Source: HXMU1420-13 sp965601825
GTDB lineage: Bacteria > Bacteroidota > Rhodothermia > Balneolales > Balneolaceae
Length of the DNA: 64,000 nucleotides
NCBI GenBank assembly: GCA_965601825.1
Contig: OZ271839.1
Coordinates: 434,001 to 498,000, forward strand
Direction of reading: 5' to 3'
Positions 8,498-16,333 of the stretch are shown one piece after another. Positions within the stretch are counted from its first letter, which is position 1. The number at the start of each line of letters is the position of its first letter. The notes under the pieces were generated by a model. That model had not been told where the DNA came from. It saw only the letters and a list, made by a program, of their open reading frames with translations, and did not search any database. A program made the position numbers and the translations under genes.

Positions 8498-8621
8498 TGA
8501 GGTTTCGCCCTCCCATCCACTCATACCTACCGTTCATCCTAATTCAAAACCGTAAGGGAATGCAAAGTTAACCTTCTTGTTTTCATGGGGTAAGTTTGGA
8601 ACAGAAAACAAACAAACTCTA

Positions 8622-9983
8622 ATGAAACATATATATATAATTCTTGGGATCGCAATTCTAAGCCTTGGGCAAGTCCGGGCACAGAGTAATCATCCTGATT
8701 TGTTAAATGGCTACATCGAAGAAGCGATGGAAAGCAATTTGATGCTTCAGCAACACGAGATGGATGTTCAGGTGGCGATTCAACAACTAAAACAGTCAAG
8801 AGGACTCTTTTTTCCGGATGTAAGTCTCAATTCAGATTACACGATTGCCTCAGGTGGCAGAACTTTGAGTTTTCCAATCGGGGATTTATTCAATCCAGTC
8901 TATTCCTCACTTAATCAGCTAAATGGTAACAATGCATTTCCGACTGATCTACAAAACGTGAATGAACAATTTCTGCCTGATAATTTCCACGATACCCGAC
9001 TAACTGTAGCTCAACCATTATTTAATACCGATATCTATTTTGGATATCGGGCTCAAAAAGCCCTGGTTTCTGTACAGGAAGCCAAGCTCGATGCTTATAG
9101 GAATGAATTGGTCAAGGAAGTAAAAGTCGCATACTATAATTATATCCAATCTGAATATTTGATTGATATTCTGGCTGAAAATGAGCTTCTGGTTCAAGAA
9201 CTTGTTCGGTTAAATGAGCGACTGGTTGAAAATGGAATTGCGACCATTGATGCAGTTTACCGAGCAAGATTTGAGTTATCCAGTATTGTAAGCGAACAAG
9301 CTTCTGCAATTCAGCAAAATCAAACCGCTCTAAGTTACTTCAATTTTCTACTGAATCGACCTCTGAGCTCAGCTATCGATTTTGACGAAAATGCATCTGT
9401 TCCACTAGAAGCCGATTCTGACATTCAGGAATACATTAGTCAAGCCATGCTAGGTCGACCTGAATTAGACCAGCTTCAATTTGGCATTGATGCACAAAGT
9501 GAATTAATCAGTCTAGCCTCTGCAAGTCGACTTCCCAAAGCATCCGTTGGAATCTTAGCCGGATATCAGGGTCAGGATTATCGTTTTGGCGATGACGAAG
9601 ATTATCGATTGGTTCAATTCAATATCTCCGTTCCAATCTTCAGTGGATTCCGCAAAAACGCCGATATCCAGCAAGCAAGAATTACTACCAAAATTGCAGA
9701 AACAAGGTTGGTTGAAGTTGAAGAACAAATCAAGCTTCAGGTCATTCAATCTAAAGCGGCTTTAGAAGCATCCTTTAAAACCTACTACGCATCTCAGGCA
9801 CAACTAGCCAGTGCAGAACGATTCTTTGAAATCAAAAAAAGACAGTATGAAGAAGGTCAGCTTCTTCTGGTCGACTACCTCGACGCCCAAACCCAATACA
9901 TCAACTCCCTGCAACAACTCAATATCACCAGAAATCAGGTTTGGGTACAGCAGGCTCAATTCGAACAAGTTTTATCACTATAA
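8622..9983 (+). CDS. TolC-family outer membrane efflux protein
   Basis: 453 residues from the ATG at 8622, chosen because it begins a signal peptide (MKHIYIILGIAIL... ending VRAQ). The mature protein has the long amphipathic, coiled-coil-rich pattern of OEP/TolC proteins in two similar halves, with alanine-, glutamine- and glutamate-rich helices (for example around TRLVEVEEQIKLQVIQSKAALEAS) and the closing LVDYLDAQTQYINSLQQL block. It forms the trimeric outer membrane channel of a tripartite pump. The adaptor begins 14 nt downstream and the RND pump follows, so the operon is complete. Confidence 0.92.
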   Translation: MKHIYIILGIAILSLGQVRAQSNHPDLLNGYIEEAMESNLMLQQHEMDVQVAIQQLKQSRGLFFPDVSLNSDYTIASGGRTLSFPIGDLFNPVYSSLNQLNGNNAFPTDLQNVNEQFLPDNFHDTRLTVAQPLFNTDIYFGYRAQKALVSVQEAKLDAYRNELVKEVKVAYYNYIQSEYLIDILAENELLVQELVRLNERLVENGIATIDAVYRARFELSSIVSEQASAIQQNQTALSYFNFLLNRPLSSAIDFDENASVPLEADSDIQEYISQAMLGRPELDQLQFGIDAQSELISLASASRLPKASVGILAGYQGQDYRFGDDEDYRLVQFNISVPIFSGFRKNADIQQARITTKIAETRLVEVEEQIKLQVIQSKAALEASFKTYYASQAQLASAERFFEIKKRQYEEGQLLLVDYLDAQTQYINSLQQLNITRNQVWVQQAQFEQVLSL

Positions 9984-9997
9984 ATCAGGTGTAAATC

Positions 9998-11059
9998 ATG
10001 AAAAATGTCACCAACATACTATTAGCATCGGCAATCTTGATCATTGCCTGTAAACCAAATTATCAATCTGAATTAGCAGCAGTCGCTACTGAATCAACCA
10101 AACCGGTTCGAGTAGTTGAACTGGACATTAAAGACGAACCAATTCCATTGACAGCAAGTGGAATTATATCTTCAAAATCTCAAAGCACACTCTCTTTCAA
10201 AGTAGGAGGAATTGTCGATCAGATTTTAGTAGATGAAGGTCAGACTGTTGAAAAAGGACAACTATTAGCGTCTGTTGATTTACAGGAAATTGAAGCACAA
10301 GTAAATAAAGCCCAAGAAGCATTTGCAAAAGCAGTTCGTGATTTGGAGCGTTTTAAACGTTTATATGCTGATTCAGCAGCAACCTATGAAATGGTTCAAA
10401 ATATGGAAACAGCATTTGAAGTTGCTCAATCTGATTTACAGATCGCGACTTTCAATCGTCGTTTTGCCGAAATCAAAGCACCGGCTTCAGGAAAAATCCT
10501 TCGTCGATTTGTGGAAGAAGGTGAATTAGTTGAGCCGGGTAATCCAGTGTTCAATATAGGCGAGAATGGTGAGGATGCTTATGTACTAAGAATTGGTGTT
10601 GCAGATCGTGATATCGTACATATCAATTTAGATGATGAGGCAACATACACGCTTGCAGCTTATCCGGGAAAAACCTTTAGCGCAAAGGTAACTGAAATTG
10701 CAGAAGCATCGAATCCAATGACCGGCACTTTTGAAGTCGAACTCACGCTTGACCCAACTCCATATACAATAAAAAACGGATTTGTGGCAAAACTAGAACT
10801 TTTCCCTAGTGGATATGAGCCTTATTACGAAATCCCTATGGCTGCCCTAGTCGAGGCAGATGAGTTGAACATCAAGATTTTTGTTCTTGATGAAAATAAT
10901 ACAGCTACTGAGACAGAGATCGTACCAATCGATATTCGATCATCTAGTCTTATTGTACCTACCGATGAGCTTCCTGTAGCATCAAGAATCATTACTGAAG
11001 GTTCAGCTTATGTTCGTTCAGGTGATCAGGTAACCATTAGCACCTCAAGTATAGATTGA
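9998..11059 (+). CDS. RND efflux periplasmic adaptor (membrane fusion protein), lipoprotein
   Basis: 353 residues. The N-terminal lipoprotein signal has a lipobox ending in LIIAC. The domain order is that of HlyD/AcrA adaptors: a barrel-sandwich half near residues 65-90 (VGGIVDQILVDEGQTVEKGQLLA), a short helical hairpin (about 90-150), the second half-lipoyl segment (AEIKAPASGKILRRFVEEGELV), then beta-barrel and membrane-proximal domains. It links the inner-membrane pump to the TolC channel. It is 14 nt after tolC and one base before the pump gene, so it is translationally tight with both. Confidence 0.92.
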   Translation: MKNVTNILLASAILIIACKPNYQSELAAVATESTKPVRVVELDIKDEPIPLTASGIISSKSQSTLSFKVGGIVDQILVDEGQTVEKGQLLASVDLQEIEAQVNKAQEAFAKAVRDLERFKRLYADSAATYEMVQNMETAFEVAQSDLQIATFNRRFAEIKAPASGKILRRFVEEGELVEPGNPVFNIGENGEDAYVLRIGVADRDIVHINLDDEATYTLAAYPGKTFSAKVTEIAEASNPMTGTFEVELTLDPTPYTIKNGFVAKLELFPSGYEPYYEIPMAALVEADELNIKIFVLDENNTATETEIVPIDIRSSSLIVPTDELPVASRIITEGSAYVRSGDQVTISTSSID

Positions 11060-11060
11060 C

Positions 11061-14000
11061 ATGAAACTCCCGAATTTTGCACTTAAAAATTATCAGTTTA
11101 CACTGATATTGGTAGCACTTGCTACCTTAGTTGGCTGGTTCTCACTTCAGTCGATGCCACGCTCTGAAGATCCAAAACCGGATTTCCCATTCTACAATAT
11201 CGTTGTTGTGTATCCCGGCGCCGGACCCGTTGACATGGAAGAACTGGTTGTTGATCCTATAGAAGATGCACTGGAGGAAATTGAGGATATTGAGTCAGTA
11301 AATACTAGTATTAAAGATGGTCTTGTAGTAGTAAATGTTGAGGCTACATTTGGCATCGATACAGAAGACAAACTCAACGAAATTACGCGTGAGATCAACG
11401 CAGTTCGAACTGATTTACCGGATGAGATTTTCAGTTTGGATATCATTCAATTCGATCCAAATATTCGTGTGAATATCATGCAAATTGCCTTGTATTCGGA
11501 GGCTGCTCCATACAATCAACTTCGAAGAATTGCAGAAGATTTAGAATATGAGTTGAATAAAATATCCGGAGTTAGTGGAGTTGAAGTTGAAGCGGAACCA
11601 CAGGAGGAAATCAGAATTTCACTCGATTTCCAGCAAATGGCTCGTCAGAATATTTCACTTCAACAAGTAGTGGGAATTCTTCAACAGCAAAACGTGAATA
11701 TTCCGGGTGGAGAAGTTAAATCAAGTGGAAAATCATTTACGATAAAAACATCAGGTGGATTTAAAACCCTTGAGCAAATCAAGAAAACGGTAATTGCATC
11801 CACAAACACTGATTTAGTTCACCTTGAAGACATTGCTGATGTCCGTTTTGATTATGAAGACCTACGCTGGAAAGCATCCTATATGGGTGAAAAAGCAGTC
11901 TATGTTACTCTCACCCAGAAACCGGATGAAAATGTGGTACGCTTGAGTGAAGAGATCAATGGCACCCTATCAGAATTCCAGACTACTTTACCGACTGGTA
12001 TCCAATTAGTGAAAGTTTTTGAGCAAGCAGAGGCAGTAAGTTTACGCTTAAGTGATTTCTTCACTAATCTTCTACAAGGGATTGCATTAGTCGGACTAAT
12101 CATTTTCTTATTCTTTGGATTTCGCCCTGCAGCAATCATAATGACGGTAATTCCATTATCAATCATCATTGCAATTGCAGGAATCGATTTCAGTGGATTT
12201 GCCTTACAGCAGATTTCAATTGCTGCCCTAGTAATCGCACTCGGTTTATTGGTGGATAATGGAATTGTTGTAGTTGAAAATATCCTTCGATTCAGAAGAA
12301 TGGGACACTCCCTAACTGAAGCGGCTGTTATGGGAACTGCAGAAGTAGGAAGCGCAGTAATTAGTTCAACGGTTACTACTGTGCTGGCATTTGCACCACT
12401 TGCTTTATTGAATAGTGGCGCCGGAGAATTCCTTCGATCATTACCTGTCACGGTGATTCTTGTGTTAATTGTTTCTCTCATTTTGGCACTGACTTTTACG
12501 CCAATTATCTCCGGAAAACTCTTAGGCAAGAAAACTGAACATAGAGGATTCATAAATCCCATTCTTAAAACTATTGCTGATAAAAGCTATTTACCTGCAT
12601 TAAAAATGGCTTTACGGCGACCTATACTTTTTGTATTAGGTGCTTTGGTGTTCTTCTTTACAGCATTCGCTTTATTCCCATATGTTGGTGTTAGTTTCTT
12701 CCCAACAGCTGATAAACCAATGCTGTTAATCGAGGTGGATACACCTAATGGTGCAAATATTGAAGAAACTGAAAAAGGAGTTCTTTTTGTAGAATCGATC
12801 CTTCAAAACACAACTGGCATAAAAGATTATGCGACCAATGTCGGTCACGGCAACCCAATGGTATACTACAATCGCCCAAATACAAACTTTGAGCGCACTC
12901 ATGGTCAGGTTCTGGTTAACTTTGAAGAATGGAATCCGGAACAATTCTATTCAACATTGGCTGAATTCCGTCGTCAATTTGCTGCCTATCCTGATGCCAA
13001 AATCACTTTCAGTGAGTTAAAAAATGGACCTCCATTCGAAGCTCCTGTTGAGATCAAAATTATTGGTGATGATCTTGAAGTATTGAAGGAAATCGCTTTT
13101 GATGTGGAAAGCATAATAGCTAATACCGAAGGTACACTTAATGTCGAAAACCCATTAGCTGTAGCGAAAACGAATCTAAAAGTTAATGTCGATCGTGATC
13201 GTGCCGGACTATTTGGTGTGAATATTTTTGATACAGACATTGCACTTCGCGCGAGTTTAGCAGGATATACTGTTGGTGACATCACATTGGATAACAGTGA
13301 AGAATATCCAATGGTAGTTCGACTACCAATTAAGGATGATGCTCAGATTACAGATTTCAACAAAGTGTACTTCACGAATCGAAATCAGCAACAAGTTCCA
13401 TTTCGGCAGGTTGCGAATCTAGAATTTGAATCTACTGTAAATGAAATCCAACATTTCGATTTTCAAAGAAGTATTGCTGTAACTGCCGATGTAAAAAATC
13501 CAGATGAAACAACTGCTATCACTGAGTCTATTATCCAGGAATTAGAAACTGTAGAATTACCACAAGGTTACTCACTTTACATTGGAGGCGAATACGAAGC
13601 CCAGCAAGAAACATTCGGAGATTTAGGAGTATTATTAATCCTCTCTATGCTTGGAATCCTTGCAGTATTAGTGCTTCAATTCCGTTCTTTTAAGCAACCA
13701 CTTATAGTTTTTGCGGCTATTCCTCTTGCTGTTACCGGCTCATTCTTTGCCCTGTTTATTACAGGTTGGTCGTTCTCATTCTTTGCTTTTGTTGGCTTCA
13801 TTTCGTTAGTGGGAATTGTTGTAAACAATTCTATCATCTTAGTTGATTTTTCCAATCAATTAATGGCACAAGGAAAAACCAAATTAGAAGCAATACAGGA
13901 AGGTGCAGCTACTAGATTTGTTCCAATTATTTTGACAACAACTACAACTATTCTGGGCCTTCTTCCGTTAACGCTTTCAGCGACCAGTTTATGGTCGCCT

Positions 14001-14111
14001 TTGGGTTGGACGATAATTGGAGGGATGATATCTTCTACATTCCTCACATTAATCATTGTTCCGATTCTCTATAACTGGTTCACCAGCGAGGTGCAATTGG
14101 TTAAGGGTTAA
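11061..14111 (+). CDS. RND-family efflux pump permease (HAE1-like)
   Basis: 1016 residues, the normal size of an AcrB-type inner-membrane proton/drug antiporter, with two repeats of one plus five transmembrane helices and two large periplasmic loops. In TM4 the proton-relay motif reads LVDNGIVVVEN (D399-N400). In AcrB both positions are Asp, so one acid is replaced. In TM10 the segment GIVVNNSIILVDF carries Asn (922-923) where AcrB has its essential Lys. Such variants are common in RND subfamilies outside the enterobacterial drug pumps, so a changed relay is more likely than loss of function. The substrate is unknown. A strong terminator follows directly. Confidence 0.93.
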   Translation: MKLPNFALKNYQFTLILVALATLVGWFSLQSMPRSEDPKPDFPFYNIVVVYPGAGPVDMEELVVDPIEDALEEIEDIESVNTSIKDGLVVVNVEATFGIDTEDKLNEITREINAVRTDLPDEIFSLDIIQFDPNIRVNIMQIALYSEAAPYNQLRRIAEDLEYELNKISGVSGVEVEAEPQEEIRISLDFQQMARQNISLQQVVGILQQQNVNIPGGEVKSSGKSFTIKTSGGFKTLEQIKKTVIASTNTDLVHLEDIADVRFDYEDLRWKASYMGEKAVYVTLTQKPDENVVRLSEEINGTLSEFQTTLPTGIQLVKVFEQAEAVSLRLSDFFTNLLQGIALVGLIIFLFFGFRPAAIIMTVIPLSIIIAIAGIDFSGFALQQISIAALVIALGLLVDNGIVVVENILRFRRMGHSLTEAAVMGTAEVGSAVISSTVTTVLAFAPLALLNSGAGEFLRSLPVTVILVLIVSLILALTFTPIISGKLLGKKTEHRGFINPILKTIADKSYLPALKMALRRPILFVLGALVFFFTAFALFPYVGVSFFPTADKPMLLIEVDTPNGANIEETEKGVLFVESILQNTTGIKDYATNVGHGNPMVYYNRPNTNFERTHGQVLVNFEEWNPEQFYSTLAEFRRQFAAYPDAKITFSELKNGPPFEAPVEIKIIGDDLEVLKEIAFDVESIIANTEGTLNVENPLAVAKTNLKVNVDRDRAGLFGVNIFDTDIALRASLAGYTVGDITLDNSEEYPMVVRLPIKDDAQITDFNKVYFTNRNQQQVPFRQVANLEFESTVNEIQHFDFQRSIAVTADVKNPDETTAITESIIQELETVELPQGYSLYIGGEYEAQQETFGDLGVLLILSMLGILAVLVLQFRSFKQPLIVFAAIPLAVTGSFFALFITGWSFSFFAFVGFISLVGIVVNNSIILVDFSNQLMAQGKTKLEAIQEGAATRFVPIILTTTTTILGLLPLTLSATSLWSPLGWTIIGGMISSTFLTLIIVPILYNWFTSEVQLVKG

Positions 14112-14116
14112 AGTCA

Positions 14117-14148
14117 CAAAAGGCGTCTTCGGGCGCCTTTTGCTTTTC
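14117..14148 (+). terminator. intrinsic terminator with UUCG tetraloop
   Basis: An 11-bp stem (14117-14127 with 14132-14142, one G-U pair) is closed by the extra-stable C(TTCG)G loop and followed by a T-rich tail. It sits just after the RND pump stop codon and ends the efflux operon. Confidence 0.92.
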
Positions 14149-14241
14149 TTTCAATTGATGTCCCATAATCAGCTCTTTGTTTGTTATTAAGTAAAATCAA
14201 TTACATTAATTGAACCAACCAAAATTAAGAGGAGAAACTCC

Positions 14242-14616
14242 ATGACAAATTTAGAAAGAGCAATGGACATCGTAAAAATGTCGAATGAAGGTCAAATGTT
14301 TGAAGCATTGACTAAATACTATCATGAAGATTCAGTTAAAGTCGAAGGTAATGGGGAGGTAACCGAAGGTCTTGCTGCAAATATTGAATTCCACAAAGAA
14401 TGGGCTTCTGGAATAGAAGCAATGCATGGTAGTGGCGTCACCGCTGCTGCTGAAAACCCAGAGACTGGGGTTGTGATAATGGAATCATGGGCAGATTTAA
14501 GTTTCAAGGATGGAAATCGCATCAAAATGGAAGAAGTTGAAGTACAGACATGGGTAGATGGCAAAATCAAGCATATTCGTTTCTACTATGATACTCGTGG
14601 CATGGGTGAAGGGTAG
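14242..14616 (+). CDS. SnoaL-like (NTF2-fold) small protein
   Basis: 124 residues with the shape of the SnoaL-like/NTF2 superfamily: an N-terminal helix (ERAMDIVKMSNEGQMFEALTKYYHEDSV), then the EGLAANIEFHKEW segment and alternating beta strands ending in KIKHIRFYYDTRG. It is cytoplasmic with no signal peptide. Some relatives are isomerases or cyclases; many have no known activity, so no reaction is assigned. It has one of the few strong Shine-Dalgarno sequences in the window (AGAGGAGA at 14228-14234, about 7 nt before the ATG), suggesting high expression. It stands alone, bounded by a terminator and a repeat. Confidence 0.8.
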   Translation: MTNLERAMDIVKMSNEGQMFEALTKYYHEDSVKVEGNGEVTEGLAANIEFHKEWASGIEAMHGSGVTAAAENPETGVVIMESWADLSFKDGNRIKMEEVEVQTWVDGKIKHIRFYYDTRGMGEG

Positions 14617-14636
14617 AATACTTTTGTTCTTTAAAC

Positions 14637-14754
14637 CTACCTCATCTGTCTTCTCCTTCGCAAGGAGAAGGACTCTTTGTTAATCATTAATTCGTTTAGT
14701 GCGCTCCCTCCCCTAATGTAGGGGAGGGCTGGGGTGGGGTAGCCTCAGGATGAC
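14637..14754. repeat. two adjacent dispersed hairpin repeats
   Basis: The 329-bp gap 14617-14945 holds two hairpins. 14637-14682 contains cttctccttc/aaggagaag and recurs as an inverted copy at 42776-42821 with only a few mismatches over about 46 nt. The second is a perfect 9-bp stem, 14706-14714 with 14720-14728 (ccctcccct/aggggaggg, 5-nt loop), followed by a G-rich run and gcctcaggatgac. From about 14760 to 14945 there is only AT-rich sequence, presumably with the promoter of the small membrane gene. Confidence 0.65.
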
Positions 14755-14945
14755 TTATCTATTTTATGTTTTGCTTGCTCAAATTTATAATAGAGTATAA
14801 GTAAATCGAATTCTTAATTAATGCTTGCCCTAAGCTATAGTTTAATATGGGTTAACCCAATAATAATAGTTTAACATTGAACGAACGGTTTAATTAGTAA
14901 TTCGGTTAATCCACCGAACACAATTATTATTAAACTAAAAGCAAA

Positions 14946-15173
14946 ATGACTACAGTATTTATAGCTTATTTATTTGCAATAGGTATGGTAATGGGAGTAT
15001 TCTCCATTACACAATTAGGGTATCAACAAAGAATTGGCGGTTTCCAGATGTTTGGAAGAAGTATATTATCATTTCTCCAAGGATTCTTCTTATGGCCTGT
15101 TCTTTTCCCTCTTGGATTGAAAAATTATAAATATAAAATGAATGTCCAGCATAAGGTTGGTAGAGTTCATTAA
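14946..15173 (+). CDS. small two-helix membrane protein
   Basis: 75 residues. There are two hydrophobic stretches (about residues 3-22 and 40-58) separated by a glycine- and glutamine-rich loop (QLGYQQRIGGFQMFGR), and a basic C-terminal tail. No family recognised. Evidence that it is real: an ATG at 14946, protein-like composition, and a strong terminator 29 nt after the stop. It is monocistronic. Its 3' end is close to, but separated from, the PqqB-like gene. Confidence 0.6.
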   Translation: MTTVFIAYLFAIGMVMGVFSITQLGYQQRIGGFQMFGRSILSFLQGFFLWPVLFPLGLKNYKYKMNVQHKVGRVH

Positions 15174-15201
15174 TAATTCTATACTTATTATTAGAAGTAT
15201 T

Positions 15202-15235
15202 AAGCCTTCAATAAAATATTGAAGGCTTTTTTTAT
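15202..15235 (+). terminator. intrinsic terminator
   Basis: An 11-bp perfect stem (15202-15212 with 15218-15228, aagccttcaat/attgaaggctt) with a 5-nt loop and a run of Ts. It ends the small membrane protein transcript. Confidence 0.88.
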
Positions 15236-15261
15236 TTAATGGTTTTTCATTCTTTTTTGGA

Positions 15262-16203
15262 ATGAAAAACATATCCCTTCTAATTTTAATATTCCTCTCA
15301 TTTCAATTCTCAAGCTGCTCTAATATCGAAATTGAAAATGAGGAACATTCAAACCAGTTTCTTATCGTCTTAGGAATTGCACAAGATGCCGGATTCCCAC
15401 AGACCGGATGTGAAAATGAAAATTGTCAACAGTTTTGGGAAGGAAAAGTCGAAGCGAGACATGCTACTAATCTTGGTATTGTCGATTACGAAGAAAGTAA
15501 AACCTGGATGATTGAAGCGACACCAGACTTCAAGTATCAGCTTAGAAATTTGTACGAAGAAAGTTCTATTCCTGATCTATCCGGTATATTTATCACTCAT
15601 GCGCACATTGGGCATTATACAGGTTTAATGCATTTAGGTCGTGAAGCTATGGGGGCTAATGCAATGCCAGTCTATGTAATGCCCAGATTGAAGGATTACC
15701 TTGAAACGAATGGTCCTTGGAGCTTGCTTGTAGATTTAGAAAACATCAAGCTGAATGAATTAACAGCAGATTCAGCTATTCAGATATCAGAAAAATTGTC
15801 TGTAACTCCTTTTCTGGTTCCACATCGAGGTGAATTCTCTGAAACAGTAGGTTATCGAATTGAGTCAACCAACATAAAGGTGTTGTTTATTCCGGATATT
15901 GATAAATGGTACTTATGGGATAGAAGTATAATCGAAGAAATTTCGAAAGTTGATCATGCATTTCTTGATGCTACTTTTCTAAATCAAAATGAACTACCAG
16001 GTCGCGATATCTCAAAGATTCCCCATCCTTTTGTTTCAGAAAGCATCGAGTTATTCAAAGATCTTCCTGACTCAGAAAAAGCAAAGATTATCTTCATTCA
16101 TCTCAATAACTCAAATCCATTAATTCTCGATTCCCCTGAAAGAAAGGAAATTGAAAGCTCAGGCTATAAAGTAGCCTTTGAAGGAATGAAGATTGATCTA
16201 TAA
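15262..16203 (+). CDS. PqqB-like MBL-fold metallohydrolase, lipoprotein
   Basis: 313 residues with a lipoprotein signal (lipobox ending FSSC near residue 19). The mature start, LGIAQDAGFPQTGC, is the PqqB-like signature. The metallo-beta-lactamase core follows, with THAHIGHYTGL in place of the usual HxHxDH (Gly where Asp normally sits, a known feature of PqqB-like proteins), then PHRGEFSETVGYRI, IPDIDKW and a closing FIHLNNSNP. PqqB acts in pyrroloquinoline quinone synthesis, but there are no other pqq genes here and true PqqB is not a lipoprotein, so the role is probably different: a periplasmic hydrolase of unknown substrate. Confidence 0.85.
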   Translation: MKNISLLILIFLSFQFSSCSNIEIENEEHSNQFLIVLGIAQDAGFPQTGCENENCQQFWEGKVEARHATNLGIVDYEESKTWMIEATPDFKYQLRNLYEESSIPDLSGIFITHAHIGHYTGLMHLGREAMGANAMPVYVMPRLKDYLETNGPWSLLVDLENIKLNELTADSAIQISEKLSVTPFLVPHRGEFSETVGYRIESTNIKVLFIPDIDKWYLWDRSIIEEISKVDHAFLDATFLNQNELPGRDISKIPHPFVSESIELFKDLPDSEKAKIIFIHLNNSNPLILDSPERKEIESSGYKVAFEGMKIDL

Positions 16204-16333
16204 ATCCATTAACCGTTCATCTCAATCAGCCTGCCGTTTATCAGTTTCTAAAACCATCAATCTGGTAAATAAATGATATAGAACTATATAGAAGTAGTTT
16301 TGATGCGTATTTAAAACCTAAATATTCATCACA

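Noticed and set aside
11900..12562. 220-codon minus-strand ORF inside the RND pump gene
   Set aside because: Long open antisense frame but with composition typical of a reverse-strand shadow of hydrophobic helices; no start context and no family.
14840..14945. Possible riboswitch or ncRNA before the small membrane gene
   Set aside because: There are short complementary pieces (for example tcggt/accga) but no extended pairing and no known riboswitch core.
14946..15173. Type I toxin or holin
   Set aside because: Small two-helix membrane protein, but no antisense RNA promoter, toxin-like charge pattern or phage context can be seen.
15262..16203. Part of a PQQ biosynthesis operon
   Set aside because: Only a PqqB-like lipoprotein is present; no pqqA, C, D or E nearby.
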